Below, piece by piece: positions 63,616-64,000 of a stretch of DNA of 64,000 nt. This stretch comes from Rhizobium sp. NZLR1 (GTDB lineage Bacteria; Pseudomonadota; Alphaproteobacteria; Rhizobiales; Rhizobiaceae), in contig NZ_CP071633.1 in the NCBI RefSeq assembly GCF_017357385.1, positions 806,001 to 870,000 of the forward strand, given 5' to 3'. The notes beneath the pieces are model-generated. The model was not told the origin of the DNA. It saw only the letters and a list, made by a program, of their open reading frames with translations, and did not search any database. The stretch's first letter is position 1, and the number at the start of each line of letters is the position of its first letter. A program made the translations under genes and the position numbers.

Positions 63616-64000
63616 ATGAAACGTGAAGAGATATTGGACGGGCTTCGCCAGAGCCCGAAGGTTGACGTGTGCATTATCGGCGGCGGCATCAACGGCATCA
63701 GCGTCTTTCGGGAGCTGGCGCTGCAGGGCCTGAATGTGCTGCTCGTCGAGAAGCACGACTATTGCTCCGGTGCCAGTTCGGCGTTGTCCCGCATGGTGCA
63801 TGGCGGGCTTCGCTATCTTGAAAACGGCGAATTCAAGCTGGTGCAGGAATCGCTGGTCGAGCGCGACCGGCTGTTGCGCAACGCGCCGCATTACGTCGCG
63901 CCGCTGCCGACGACGGTGCCGGTGTTCGACATCTTTTCCGGCCTCGGCAATGGCATCGTCCGCTTCCTGGGCCTCAGCCGCCGCCCGAGCCGCCGTGGCG
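63616..64000 (+). CDS. GlpD-like FAD-dependent glycerol-3-phosphate dehydrogenase, N-terminal part
   Basis: The first 128 residues are visible; the gene runs out of the window. They contain the FAD-binding GGGINGISVFRELALQGL, LVEKHDYCSGASSALSRMVH and the GGLRYLENGEFKLVQESLVE segment typical of GlpD. EryB of erythritol catabolism is also in this family. It follows the aldo/keto reductase by 12 bases and is in the same operon. Whether it acts on glycerol-3-phosphate or another polyol phosphate cannot be told from this end. Confidence 0.87.
   Translation, partial: MKREEILDGLRQSPKVDVCIIGGGINGISVFRELALQGLNVLLVEKHDYCSGASSALSRMVHGGLRYLENGEFKLVQESLVERDRLLRNAPHYVAPLPTTVPVFDIFSGLGNGIVRFLGLSRRPSRRG

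Noticed and set aside
1..64000. tRNA, rRNA, IS elements, phage genes or attachment sites
   Set aside because: No cloverleaf, transposase, integrase or terminal repeats were recognised in the intergenic regions.

Overview
The window looks like part of a Rhizobium replicon (R. etli / R. leguminosarum group). It is GC-rich, with many ABC uptake systems, FecCD-type iron uptake, small alphaproteobacterial hypothetical proteins, GGAAC-N16/17-yGTT promoters typical of the alphaproteobacterial general stress sigma factor EcfG/RpoE2, and a palindromic intergenic repeat of rhizobial type. Species and replicon cannot be fixed from the sequence alone. No rRNA, tRNA, CRISPR array, IS element or prophage was seen.

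Layout. (1) 1-5710: trehalose to alpha-glucan pathway, with the glgE 3' end, a treS-maltokinase fusion and glgB in one overlapping operon. (2) 5717-9184: an aromatic/aspartate aminotransferase and a TPP-dependent enzyme, divergent from an Lrp regulator with inverted repeats between them. (3) 9203-12023: iron-type ABC importer. (4) 12187-21103: a two-gene small-protein operon behind an EcfG-like promoter, then a 2099-residue soluble poly-HAMP hybrid kinase with three receiver domains and a second REC-kinase-REC protein. (5) 21245-24906: treZ and malQ, completing the alpha-glucan/trehalose set except treY. (6) 25809-40383: a sugar-acid type catabolic locus (oligopeptide-class ABC importer, 2-hydroxyacid dehydrogenase, GntR regulator, IlvD/Edd dehydratase, enolase-superfamily dehydratase, RraA-like protein, semialdehyde dehydrogenase, solute-binding protein, Ldh-type dehydrogenase). 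A shared AACTAA-N4-TTAGTT palindrome links its parts. (7) 40553-42549: small envelope and hypothetical proteins. (8) 42637-47639: LacI regulator, polar amino-acid ABC importer with fused permease-ATPase, and a FAD amine oxidoreductase, flanked by two copies of a palindromic repeat. (9) 47755-53459: a stress/membrane block holding the same three families as E. coli ybhP-clsB(ybhO)-ybhN, each behind an EcfG-like promoter, plus a DUF763 protein and a PPOX-family protein. (10) 53648-57733: EamA exporter, Tat-exported epoxide hydrolase, cysteine-rich YkgJ-like protein, deoxyribosyltransferase-like protein and a DUF982 protein. (11) 57956-64000: a CUT2 sugar/polyol importer, SorC regulator, aldo/keto reductase and the start of a GlpD-like FAD dehydrogenase.

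The most interesting signals are the poly-HAMP kinase, whose 92-residue HAMP units recall fungal group III (Nik1/Os-1) kinases; the bidirectional EcfG-type promoter that joins the ybhPON-like trio; the predicted GntR regulon; and the overlapping TTTCA/TGAAA palindromes before the CUT2 operon. All promoter and operator calls were made by eye from motif matches and have not been tested.
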